Assembly: GCF_050433125.1 (NCBI RefSeq)
Contig: NZ_JBNPXV010000008.1
Span: 124,001 to 188,000, forward strand
Reading direction: 5' to 3'
DNA from: Roseimarinus sediminis
GTDB lineage: Bacteria > Bacteroidota > Bacteroidia > Bacteroidales > Prolixibacteraceae
DNA: 64,000 nt
The notes under the pieces are model-generated. The model did not search any database. It was not told the origin of the DNA and saw only the letters and a program-made list of their open reading frames with translations. The position numbers were made by a program, and so were the translations under genes. How positions within the stretch are numbered: position 1 is the stretch's first letter; every line of letters begins with the position of its first letter. Below, one piece after another: positions 52,338-61,463 of this stretch.

Positions 52338-53987
52338 TTATTTTGTACCGGGTAATGCGCCTTCAATTTTAAATGCGATGGCCGGACTTTCGTAAAGTGC
52401 TTTATTCCACTTGATCAGCAATCCCTCTCCGGTTTGTTCCCATTCTGTATTTTGTTTTGATCCCAATATTTTTACTTCTGAAATCTTAAGTCCTTTCGCC
52501 AGATCGTTGTTCAATGACAGCGATCGGATGAGAATGCGTTGATCTTCGGGTGTTCCCAGAGCCAATGCGTACAGTGTATTTCCTTTTGTCGTAAAACGTA
52601 TATCTCGGGATGAGAAGTGAATTTTATCTTCGTTAAACATGCCCGATTCGATTTTTGTGGGCCCCTCTCCATATATTTTCCATGGGCGTGTGCTGTAGAT
52701 GGCTTCACCATTTTTCTGCATCCAGTCGGCCATTTCTTCCAGAAATTTTACCTCAAGTGTGTCGATTGTTCCGTCTCCTTTCATAGGAATACTCAGAAGC
52801 AAGTTTCCATTTTTACTTACAATGTCGATAAGCTGATGAATAACCTGTGCCGATGTTTTGTACCTGTTTTCTTCCAACAGTTTTTTGTCGTAGTGCCAGT
52901 GCCCGATGCAGGTGCAGGTTTGCCACGGGTAAGGCTTTATATCATCGACATAACCTCTTTCGTAATCTTCGACAATACCTTCGGCTTGTCCGGGTTCCAG
53001 TCTTTTGGCCGTTACCACCGCGGCCTGTTTTCCGTGGTGCCATTGCTCACTTGCATTGTAATAATGGGCAACTACATCAAGGCCTGCCTGTTCCATGGGA
53101 ATACCGTAATTGTCGAAATAAACCATATCGGGTTGGTACTGGTCAACGAGGTCTTTAGCACGTAAATACCAGTTCTCAGTATACGCAGGATTGTTTTTCG
53201 GTGCAATTTCGAGCCATTGCCCATCGTTGTCATCGTGCCATTTTTTCATTTCATCGATAGAAGTAATGCTGTCGGGCACAACCATATTGGGGCCAGTGTA
53301 TAACTCCTGTGGATCGAGGCCTTCCCACCATTTTCCTTTGCCGTCTTCTTTGGTTAACTGGTAAGCATCGTAACGCACTCCGGCTATGTCGCCTTCAGCA
53401 TCGTAGGCATAGGCAGGTTGAAACCAGTGCCAGGCGTGTGCCGAATGGTTACTTACCCCAAAGTATAATCCGTTTTTACGGGCTACTTTTTCCCATGTTC
53501 CCACAATGTCTTTTTTCGGACCTATATTTACTGAATTCCACGAATGGTATTTTGAATTGTAGGCATCAAAGTTGTCGTGATGATTGGCCAGCGCCATAAA
53601 GTATTTTGCACCGGCTTTTTTGTACAGCTTCATCAGCTTATCGGGATTCCAGTTTTCGGCTTTCCACAAATAATCAAATTCCATGAAACCAAATTCCGAA
53701 GGATGCCCGTAATGCTCAACATGGAAATTATACTGCCTGGTTCCTTGTATGTACATATTGCGGGCATACCAGTCGCCGTCTTCGGGAATGCATTGAGCCG
53801 ACCAATGTGCCCAGATGCCGAACTTTACGTCGCGAAACCATTCGGGGCATTCATAATTTTCAATAAAGGAATCCCAGTTGGGAGAATATTTACCGCTGGC
53901 AATTTCGTGTTTGATTGAATCTTGTGCCAGCCCAATATTTGAACTAAAAAGTATAGATAATAGTATTGAAAGAAAGATTATTCGCAT
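52338..53987 (-). CDS. Alpha-L-fucosidase, GH29
   Basis: The protein has 549 residues. A signal peptide (1-21) precedes the GH29 barrel: WFRDVKFGIWAHWSAQCIPEDGDWYARNMY, LANHHDNFDAYNSKYHSWNS and DMVYFDNYG, where Asp292 is the expected nucleophile. A C-terminal beta-sandwich begins near 440. It removes alpha-linked fucose from glycans in the periplasm or outside. It lies between the GH92 (50 nt) and PIG-L (24 nt) genes, so it probably belongs to one transcript. Confidence 0.94.
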   Translation of the reverse strand: MRIIFLSILLSILFSSNIGLAQDSIKHEIASGKYSPNWDSFIENYECPEWFRDVKFGIWAHWSAQCIPEDGDWYARNMYIQGTRQYNFHVEHYGHPSEFGFMEFDYLWKAENWNPDKLMKLYKKAGAKYFMALANHHDNFDAYNSKYHSWNSVNIGPKKDIVGTWEKVARKNGLYFGVSNHSAHAWHWFQPAYAYDAEGDIAGVRYDAYQLTKEDGKGKWWEGLDPQELYTGPNMVVPDSITSIDEMKKWHDDNDGQWLEIAPKNNPAYTENWYLRAKDLVDQYQPDMVYFDNYGIPMEQAGLDVVAHYYNASEQWHHGKQAAVVTAKRLEPGQAEGIVEDYERGYVDDIKPYPWQTCTCIGHWHYDKKLLEENRYKTSAQVIHQLIDIVSKNGNLLLSIPMKGDGTIDTLEVKFLEEMADWMQKNGEAIYSTRPWKIYGEGPTKIESGMFNEDKIHFSSRDIRFTTKGNTLYALALGTPEDQRILIRSLSLNNDLAKGLKISEVKILGSKQNTEWEQTGEGLLIKWNKALYESPAIAFKIEGALPGTK

Positions 53988-54037
53988 TATGATCTAATTT
54001 TAACTGGTTTCTTACACCCTTTGTTATCTCGTTCCGT

Positions 54038-56449
54038 TTACTGTTCTAATGATTGCTTTACCGGGTTTGTGCCCATGTTCAGAATCAATCTGGCGCCCGA
54101 ATTAATATCGGAATGCCTGAAATAATAACCATCCAACGTTTTTCCGTTCAGTTTGGCTTCCTGAATATAAGGTGAATGTTTCCCGTTGTTTTTTGTTTCG
54201 ATACTGAATTTATCGGCCTCATAATACTTCGGGTTTAAGTGTACCGTTACTTTATCGAAAACAGGTGAACCTATTTCATAAACCGGATCTTCTTCACAAC
54301 CACCTGTCATTTGGAAAATGCCCATTTTCATCAGCACCGAGAGCGCCCCCATTAATCCCTGATCTTCGTCGCCGTTGTAACCAAAGTATGGCGAGAGTGC
54401 TGAAAAGGCGCTGTCGACAACCATTCGGCTCCAGTATTGGGTGAGCCATGGTGCGCCTGCATGGTTGAAAATGAATGCGGCCTGACTGTTGGGCTGGTTT
54501 GAATAATTGATCCACGTACGGCGGTCATTCACGTATTTGTCCAGTCCCTGATCTTCCAATTCGGGGTGTTCGTTGCATAAACGGTACTGGCGGCTATATT
54601 CAAAGTAACTGTTCAAACGGGCAACTGCTGAATCAGCACCCCCCATTAGTTTAAACAGTTCAGGTAAATTATGCGGAACAAACCAGGTCGATTGTGCTCC
54701 GTTGGCTTCTTCAAAACCATTGTCGTATAGTAGCGGATCATAAGGATTCTTCCAGTTGCCACTTTTATCTTTAGGAACCATGAATCCCAGATCAGCGTTG
54801 AAAATGTTCCTGAAGTTTTCAGACCGTTTCATGAAAGTTTTATAATCTTCTTCCATTCCAAGCGCTTTCGCAAGCTGAGCCAAACACCAGTCCTGATAAG
54901 CGTTTTCAAGTGTGATCGCTGCTCCGTCCTGATGACTTCCGTAAATGGTGTCGGAAAGCGGGTAAGGCACATAGCCATTTTTAATGTAGTACTCAAGCCC
55001 TCCGCCTTTGGCGGTATTGTGTTCGTAACCGATTTTGCTCATTAACCCTCCTGGCAAGTGGTTCTTTCTTAAGCCTTCATAAGCCAGATCGATATCGAAA
55101 CCGCGAATGCCCTTTTGATAAGCACTGACAAAAAATGGCGTACTTGATGCTCCGGTCATTACGTAAGTGTAGTTTCCGCCTGACGGGCCACGGGGAACGA
55201 GTCCGCCGTTTTTGTAATATTCAAGAAATGAATTGCAGAATTCTTCGGTTATTTCAGGATAAACCAAATCCCAAAGGGTATTCAGTGTCCATTGTGCTCC
55301 CCAGAAAGCATCGGAATTGTGCATGTGAAATTTAGGCCGACCGTTTGTATCAAGCGGAACCTGACGAACAATTTTCTCTGAGCCGGTCATATCGGCATAT
55401 TTCCCATCGGCATCGCTAATGATGCGACGGCCTTGCAAAGCGTGCCACAAATCGGTATAGAAGCGGCGTTGCTGTTGTTTAGTACCTCCTTCAATTTCGA
55501 TGCGTGAAAGCATGTCGTTCCATTGGTCTTGGGCATTGGTCACAATCTGATCGAAGTTCCATTCGGGCAATTCAGCTTTCAGGTTTTCTGCTGCTCCATC
55601 TTCGCTGGTAAAAGAAACACCTACTTTCATAAGGAGCGGTTCCTTATTATCTGAATCAAATTCAACCAACATATTGCCGTCCGTTCCTTTCCAGTTGGAA
55701 ACGGTGGAATTGCATGTTGAAAGATGGATGGCTTTAATGGCTTGATTGAATTGTGCACAGAAATAAACGGGCGTGTTTTTAGGGCGGCGCATGGTTGGCC
55801 CATTCACAACATAACCCCTGATTTCAGTATTGCTTATCTGCTCAAAGCCTCCTTCCGGAAGATCAGAGGGACCTAAGTGACCTGTTAACTGAAAAATGAT
55901 TCCATTGTTTTTCCCTGATGGATACGTATAACGATGAAGGCCCACACGATTGGTTGCTGTAAGTTCAGCCTTAGTATTGTAACGGTCGAGTAGAACAGCA
56001 TGATAGCCTGGTTTTACGGTTTCATTTTCGTGTGAAAAATGGGACGACCAGCTTTCGAAAATGCCGTTTATTTCGTTTGTGGTGAAACTAACGGGCATTA
56101 CGGATACACCCGAAAGTTGCCAATCGTGAATATGGCTGAAATCTTTAATGGTGTCCAATCCATAACGATAACCACTGCGCCATGCACCATCGATTTTATT
56201 ATCGGGAAAAAGGCTGACCATTCCAAACGGACAACAGGCGGATGAGAAGTAAAACCAGCGCGAATGGGCGGCATCTAGCTGCGGGTAAACCATATCGACC
56301 GGACTTGGTTTTTCAGCGGACTGACATGATGTTGCCACCAATTGAGTGATTATTAATACGGCAGTCAAAAGCAAAAATTGAATGCTATAAAAAACAATGC
56401 AGTTTTTAAGACTGAATTTCCAATTTAATGCTTTTTCCCCTGTTTTCAT
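54038..56449 (-). CDS. GH92 family alpha-mannosidase, lipoprotein
   Basis: The protein has 803 residues. An unusually long N-terminal region ends in a lipobox-like VATSC (Cys42). The N-terminal beta-sandwich is followed by an (alpha/alpha)6 barrel with GH92 landmarks: HMHNSDAFWGAQWTLNTLWDLVYPE, NGGLVPRGPSGGNYT, GYVPYP and GYNGDEDQGLMGAL. The common form of the last is GxxGNDDxGxMSAW, so this belongs to a divergent branch. GH92 enzymes are calcium-dependent exo-acting alpha-mannosidases, some specific for mannose phosphates. It starts 1 nt from the next upstream gene's stop. Confidence 0.88.
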   Translation of the reverse strand: MKTGEKALNWKFSLKNCIVFYSIQFLLLTAVLIITQLVATSCQSAEKPSPVDMVYPQLDAAHSRWFYFSSACCPFGMVSLFPDNKIDGAWRSGYRYGLDTIKDFSHIHDWQLSGVSVMPVSFTTNEINGIFESWSSHFSHENETVKPGYHAVLLDRYNTKAELTATNRVGLHRYTYPSGKNNGIIFQLTGHLGPSDLPEGGFEQISNTEIRGYVVNGPTMRRPKNTPVYFCAQFNQAIKAIHLSTCNSTVSNWKGTDGNMLVEFDSDNKEPLLMKVGVSFTSEDGAAENLKAELPEWNFDQIVTNAQDQWNDMLSRIEIEGGTKQQQRRFYTDLWHALQGRRIISDADGKYADMTGSEKIVRQVPLDTNGRPKFHMHNSDAFWGAQWTLNTLWDLVYPEITEEFCNSFLEYYKNGGLVPRGPSGGNYTYVMTGASSTPFFVSAYQKGIRGFDIDLAYEGLRKNHLPGGLMSKIGYEHNTAKGGGLEYYIKNGYVPYPLSDTIYGSHQDGAAITLENAYQDWCLAQLAKALGMEEDYKTFMKRSENFRNIFNADLGFMVPKDKSGNWKNPYDPLLYDNGFEEANGAQSTWFVPHNLPELFKLMGGADSAVARLNSYFEYSRQYRLCNEHPELEDQGLDKYVNDRRTWINYSNQPNSQAAFIFNHAGAPWLTQYWSRMVVDSAFSALSPYFGYNGDEDQGLMGALSVLMKMGIFQMTGGCEEDPVYEIGSPVFDKVTVHLNPKYYEADKFSIETKNNGKHSPYIQEAKLNGKTLDGYYFRHSDINSGARLILNMGTNPVKQSLEQ

Positions 56450-56450
56450 T

Positions 56451-59204
56451 CTACAACCTTTTAATTGAAACAGAACATGTTTTGTTGCTTACAGGAAGTA
56501 AAATCTCTAATAAACCCTTGTATCTTGTTTTGTTTTCAGCCTTTTTTCCGTTGATGAAAACCGTATAAGCGAAATCAGGATTCATACAAACCATTATACT
56601 TCGTGGGTGGGCTATAGTGGCCTCATCGAAGGAAAGTGTGGCCGTGTAATTCGAGTTATCGTTATTGAAAGACTGTTCTTCGATCCATGTTTCGAAACCT
56701 GTTGAAACGGTTCCGGGTTTGTAGTAGGCATTGTACCAGATAAGAACCGGATCGGATAAAGCTCCAAATTGATGCCAGCCTGCGCCACGGGCATTCTTTG
56801 CAAACCAGTGTTCATAGGTGAAATAGGTTTCGTCGGTTTCGCGTTTCCAAACGTTGAGCGCTTTATCTGCTATTTTCCAGGCCAGATCGGTTTTGCCCAA
56901 ATCGAGCATGGCTTTCCAAATAAACCACTGGTGAGGCATCCAAACGGCGCCGTTCCAATAACCGTCGATGCGGTAGTAAGGCGCCTGTTTGTCAACTACA
57001 CAAATGCCAGCCTTGCTCCACATGTGATCTTCGGAGAATATTCTTTCAATTAAAATTGAATCTTGTTCGGGTGTACAGATTCCCGAGAAAATGGGATATG
57101 CGCCATCGAGTCCCATGTTAAAGTTGGCGCCGCTTTTGGGATCGCGATAAAATTCTTTTGGGTTCCCATCTGCATCATGCACCATATAACTGAAATATTG
57201 GGCATCATCATCCCATGCAATGTTTTGCAAGGCGTTGGTAAAGGTTTTGATATCTGTATCGTACTGTTTTAAGTCTTTTTTATTGCCTGTTTCGATGGCT
57301 GCCTTGCGAAGGATTTTAGCTGCACGGATCATGTGTGCTGTGGTAATTACCGGCGAAACGGTCTGTTCGAGCTGGTTATCGCGAACGGCTTTTTGTGGTG
57401 GATAATCGTCCCAGCCTCCAGAGTTATAAAAGTAATCCCAGGTTTTCAGCAGATTCGATTTAAAACCATTGATGGTTGAACCGTGTGTGTGTCCGGCCAT
57501 GAACTCATAATACTGTTTGAGCCTTGGATAGAAGTAATTCAACAGCTCTTTTGATTGGGTTTTGTTCCATAAATCGTAAAAAGCGTACATTTGAACAGGT
57601 ACTGGCGAACCATGGTGAATGAAAGCCGACTGGCTGCCAACCGGAGTGGTGTATGTATTTAGAAACTGAATAGATTTCTGAATATCTATTTCTGCAAGTC
57701 CCAAAGCAATAAAGCCACCATCCCAGGTGTACAGGCTGTTCCACCATTTTCCGGGAGTATAATGACGGATGAACTGACCTTGCGTGTATATGGGATATAC
57801 AATGTTCGATTGCAAAACAGTTCGCATCATGTTCTGACTGAAACGGTAAGGTTTTCCATCCTCCAGATCGCCTGCAAAAGCATTATCCGATTCCTTCTCT
57901 TTTGAGGTGAACTGTTTTGGATTTTTGCTGAAAGCGCTCATCCGGTTTTGAACTTCGTCTTTTTTTCCGGTGCACAAAATAGCATAAACCGTATTTTCAT
58001 TCATGGCTTCCACTTCGACAGGCCGCATGAATACGTTAATGTAATGACCGTTGTTGTCACCGGGGAACACCAAATAATTGTGTTCATGAACGTATTTGCG
58101 GAAAATAATATCGAGGTCTTCGTCCAGAATTTCACGGACAAACGATGAAGGGTAATCCCAGGCAATTCCATAATAATTATCCACATCGGGGTATTTTAGC
58201 AGTAGCGTTCCGGTTTCAAGGTCTTTTGTGAATTCTGGAGTGAATTGCTTTTGTTGTGGAACAATTTGAATGTCTTTCGAATCGGTTTCAGGACCTATAA
58301 AAAACCCGTCAAGTTTTATTTCTCCTCCTCCGGAAGCTGTTAGTTTTAATTCGGTTTGACTGCTTTCAGATTTATATGGAATTTGTATCAATTCGAATTG
58401 GCTACTTGCTTTTAGCAAAATGGGTTCGTTTACTAAACCGGATGCAATGAGCTCGCTCGAGCTATTTTCCTCTAATTTATAACGAATGGTCAGAACACCT
58501 TCTTTTTCGTTCAGATTAATCGCATAACTTACCTGGTCGCCTTTTTCTTTTCCAAAGCCTTTCCCTATGCCATTTTCATTCAAAAATGCAGCATCTCGTT
58601 CTTCGCCCCTTAGCCAGCCATCGTAAACCAGGTGATCGGATGGGCGTGCTGTTGCGAATTCTAAATCGCTGTAATCCGTTGCATTGATAAACTGTATACT
58701 TTTGGAGCAAACTGCTTTTACATTTGAATAGGGTGCCGGATAGTTGATAAAGCCGGCAAGGTTAAGCTGAAGTTCTTGAGGCAGGCTTGTGTTGTTTACA
58801 CATTTCATACTTACCAATACCGTTGAGGTATCGAGGGTGGAATAGGTAACATCCACATAAACCTGGTCTTTCCATTCCATCTCGTAGCGATAGGTGATTT
58901 TGGAAAGATCGGAGCTGATGTCCCATGGATAGTAGCCAGATTCGAACAATACATTGGGCACCATCACGCGGTTGCGGTAATAGCCCGGTATGGCAGTGAT
59001 GTCAAAGCGCATTCCTTTTTGGATATCGGGAATGTGTGAAATGCCGGCATATCGTTTTGAGTAGGGCCCCCACTTGGGTAAGGAAACAACGTCGTGCGTG
59101 TTATTTAGTTTCTCAAAATAGGAAGCGGTAAATTGATCCGATTGCGCCAAGCTATTTGCTACAATAAACACAAATAATATAGAGACAAAATATGATTTCT
59201 TCAT
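56451..59204 (-). CDS. GH63-like (alpha/alpha)6-barrel glycosidase, secreted
   Basis: The protein has 917 residues. A signal peptide (1-20, ending NSLAQ) is followed by an N-terminal beta region up to about 440, including a putative carbohydrate-binding insert near 250-320 (SSQFELIQIPYKS). An (alpha/alpha)6 barrel follows with WWNSLYTWDGGFIALGL (Asp495), GGWDDYPPQ, YYRIDGYWNGAVWMPHQW and YEHWFAKNARGAGWHQFGALSDP (Glu798). The Asp and Glu lie where GH63/GH37-type enzymes keep their acid and base. A C-terminal beta-domain ends the protein. Alpha-glucosidase or mannosylglycerate-hydrolase-like activity is possible; the substrate is not certain. Confidence 0.8.
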   Translation of the reverse strand: MKKSYFVSILFVFIVANSLAQSDQFTASYFEKLNNTHDVVSLPKWGPYSKRYAGISHIPDIQKGMRFDITAIPGYYRNRVMVPNVLFESGYYPWDISSDLSKITYRYEMEWKDQVYVDVTYSTLDTSTVLVSMKCVNNTSLPQELQLNLAGFINYPAPYSNVKAVCSKSIQFINATDYSDLEFATARPSDHLVYDGWLRGEERDAAFLNENGIGKGFGKEKGDQVSYAINLNEKEGVLTIRYKLEENSSSELIASGLVNEPILLKASSQFELIQIPYKSESSQTELKLTASGGGEIKLDGFFIGPETDSKDIQIVPQQKQFTPEFTKDLETGTLLLKYPDVDNYYGIAWDYPSSFVREILDEDLDIIFRKYVHEHNYLVFPGDNNGHYINVFMRPVEVEAMNENTVYAILCTGKKDEVQNRMSAFSKNPKQFTSKEKESDNAFAGDLEDGKPYRFSQNMMRTVLQSNIVYPIYTQGQFIRHYTPGKWWNSLYTWDGGFIALGLAEIDIQKSIQFLNTYTTPVGSQSAFIHHGSPVPVQMYAFYDLWNKTQSKELLNYFYPRLKQYYEFMAGHTHGSTINGFKSNLLKTWDYFYNSGGWDDYPPQKAVRDNQLEQTVSPVITTAHMIRAAKILRKAAIETGNKKDLKQYDTDIKTFTNALQNIAWDDDAQYFSYMVHDADGNPKEFYRDPKSGANFNMGLDGAYPIFSGICTPEQDSILIERIFSEDHMWSKAGICVVDKQAPYYRIDGYWNGAVWMPHQWFIWKAMLDLGKTDLAWKIADKALNVWKRETDETYFTYEHWFAKNARGAGWHQFGALSDPVLIWYNAYYKPGTVSTGFETWIEEQSFNNDNSNYTATLSFDEATIAHPRSIMVCMNPDFAYTVFINGKKAENKTRYKGLLEILLPVSNKTCSVSIKRL

Positions 59205-59227
59205 CTTGAAATTATCTATCAGTTAAA

Positions 59228-61351
59228 CTATTCAACAACTACGTACAAGGTATTATCAAGTACTTTCCCGGTAACTTCTTTTTTGTTCGCGGTGATGTTT
59301 TTAAAATTATCTATTAATTCTTTTGCCTTAATAATTACAAATTGATCTCCTGTTTTCAGTTCGGTGTTCTGATCAAAATTGATCATTAGAATTGCATTCT
59401 CCAATTTTGTTTTGCCGCCTACCATAATCTGTGCTGTATCGGTTGAACTTACATGAACAGAAATAGTCCCGCCTTTCGAATAAAGTCCACCTTTTATTTC
59501 CAGCGGTTCAATGACTTCAAGTATTCCACTTTCTTCAATCTTAACATCACTGATTCCCAATGCACTTCTTGATGTTGTACTCAAAGTGCCATTAGCAATA
59601 AGGGTTTTACCAATATAGGAATTATTACCTGTAAGTATTAATTTTCCACTACCTTTCTTTATAAGCAGTCCTTCTCCATCAATATCATTTCCCCATGTAT
59701 CTAGAGCATTAAATCCTCCCAATGAAGCATCCATATCGACACATACCTTTCCAATTATAGAACCATATCCGTCTGCCGCAGCAAGCAAATCAATCCTTCC
59801 CCATCCATTTGTTTTGTCCAGAATTTTATAGCCAGAAGGAATTTCTGTGGTATACAGAACAACTCGCCTCTGATTATCGCTCAAATATGGAAACCGGGAT
59901 TTTAATATGGCCTCTGCACCTTTGGGGACAATGGGAGCTTGATTTGCTTTTGTTGAATCCTGAGGAAAACCGTAGGTCATTCTTTCCCTGAAGATTTTTT
60001 TCAATTCTGCCTTATCATTGTAATAGTTATTGTTGAATACTTCGGGATTAACAAAATCTCCAAGAATATATCCGGTCGGGTTTTCTTCTTTGGAATGGGC
60101 AAAGTCGTACAAGCTTAAATTTGCACTGTCGGCCTTTGCCCCAAAAAATTCTTTCATTACACGAACTGCTTCTTCTGCATTTTTTGCTACCGTTGGATTA
60201 TTTAAGGCCGCACAGGCCATAGAAAGCGCCATAATTTTACCGCCAATAACATCAACAGGGGAATGCATGCCGACAACAATCCGGTTTTCGCCCAACTGGG
60301 CTCCCCGGTATACTAACTCGCTGAATCTTTCAGGAAATGCATACGCATAGGCTAGTGAAGATAGAAAACCCGCATTGGTATGCCCGCTTGGATAGGCATT
60401 ATCTGTTCTTCTGTTTTCTGTGGTGTTTGTATATAAATCCTGTAGTGTAGGATGTTCGTCGTCATAAATTATTTGGTGATTTTTTCTTGAACACATTAAG
60501 CCGGGAACAATTTTTACACTGCTTTCGTATATGTCGAAAATCTCCAGTGTTTCCTGCCCCATGTAATCAATGCAGCTGTAAGTTGGACTATGAGTGGTGG
60601 TGTCATAAGTAGTCCCTTTGAAAATTACGGCACCATAATCATTCATTCGCCATGGTCTGGGGGTTGAGTAAAGATATTTTACAGGATTAGAACTTGAATT
60701 TATATCTCGAAATGCTTTGTTTAATTTAACAACTGCACCTAGAGGACTCTCTTCTGATCCTGCAAACACAGCATCATCGTTATAAACACTTTTATAATGG
60801 TAATTTCTTAAAATCTGGTCGGTTGTAGTTTTTGGCAGATCGACGTATGCACCTGAGTTTTTCACATAATCTTCGGTTAAGGGGCCAAAGCCATCGATTA
60901 CACTATAGTATTTTGATCTGTTTTCATCTAAATATGCTAAAACAGTTTCTTCGTCGGTACGATTATGTGTTGCCCTTATTACGTATTGAATGTTTCTTGC
61001 CCAGACAACTGAATCGACAATTGGGTTACCTTTTTCACGGTCTTCGTTACCAGGGCCATTCTCCGATGATGCACTTTGATATTCATCGGTAGTTCCTTTC
61101 CAAATATCGTTTATTCCACGAAGGATGTAAGCAATTGGATTGTCGTCTATGCTTCTGCTTTTTTCGAAGTTGAAGTTGTTATTTCCAATATAATCAACAA
61201 CAGGCAAAGGATAAGAAACCTCGCGAAGCCCTACAATAAATTCCTTTTCGGTTCCTTCGGATTGACAGGTGTCTGACGTTTTTTTACATGCTGATAAATT
61301 AAAAAAAACAACCGATAACGCGATAAATAAAATATTTCTAAAAGAATTCAT
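59228..61351 (-). CDS. PAP2-family acid phosphatase with C-terminal beta-strand repeat, lipoprotein
   Basis: The protein has 707 residues from the ATG complement at 61349-61351, which opens a lipoprotein signal (NLSAC, Cys22). The phosphatase motifs are STPRPWRMND, YPSGHTNAG (His324) and RIVVGMHSPVDVIGG (His363, Asp367), the class A bacterial acid phosphatase/PAP2 set. From about residue 560 a region with GSGKLILTGNNSYIGKTLIANGTL is an autotransporter-associated beta-strand repeat, here used without a barrel. It probably removes phosphate from sugars or lipids at the surface. It lies 23 nt before the GH63-like gene. Confidence 0.87.
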   Translation of the reverse strand: MNSFRNILFIALSVVFFNLSACKKTSDTCQSEGTEKEFIVGLREVSYPLPVVDYIGNNNFNFEKSRSIDDNPIAYILRGINDIWKGTTDEYQSASSENGPGNEDREKGNPIVDSVVWARNIQYVIRATHNRTDEETVLAYLDENRSKYYSVIDGFGPLTEDYVKNSGAYVDLPKTTTDQILRNYHYKSVYNDDAVFAGSEESPLGAVVKLNKAFRDINSSSNPVKYLYSTPRPWRMNDYGAVIFKGTTYDTTTHSPTYSCIDYMGQETLEIFDIYESSVKIVPGLMCSRKNHQIIYDDEHPTLQDLYTNTTENRRTDNAYPSGHTNAGFLSSLAYAYAFPERFSELVYRGAQLGENRIVVGMHSPVDVIGGKIMALSMACAALNNPTVAKNAEEAVRVMKEFFGAKADSANLSLYDFAHSKEENPTGYILGDFVNPEVFNNNYYNDKAELKKIFRERMTYGFPQDSTKANQAPIVPKGAEAILKSRFPYLSDNQRRVVLYTTEIPSGYKILDKTNGWGRIDLLAAADGYGSIIGKVCVDMDASLGGFNALDTWGNDIDGEGLLIKKGSGKLILTGNNSYIGKTLIANGTLSTTSRSALGISDVKIEESGILEVIEPLEIKGGLYSKGGTISVHVSSTDTAQIMVGGKTKLENAILMINFDQNTELKTGDQFVIIKAKELIDNFKNITANKKEVTGKVLDNTLYVVVE

Positions 61352-61463
61352 AGGTACAAATACAAGATACATTCTAACTCAAAAATTAATTAGGAATCGT
61401 TTTATGTGTAATAATTATAAAAAGAACCCAACTATATAAAAACTGACTAATCAAAAAAAATAA

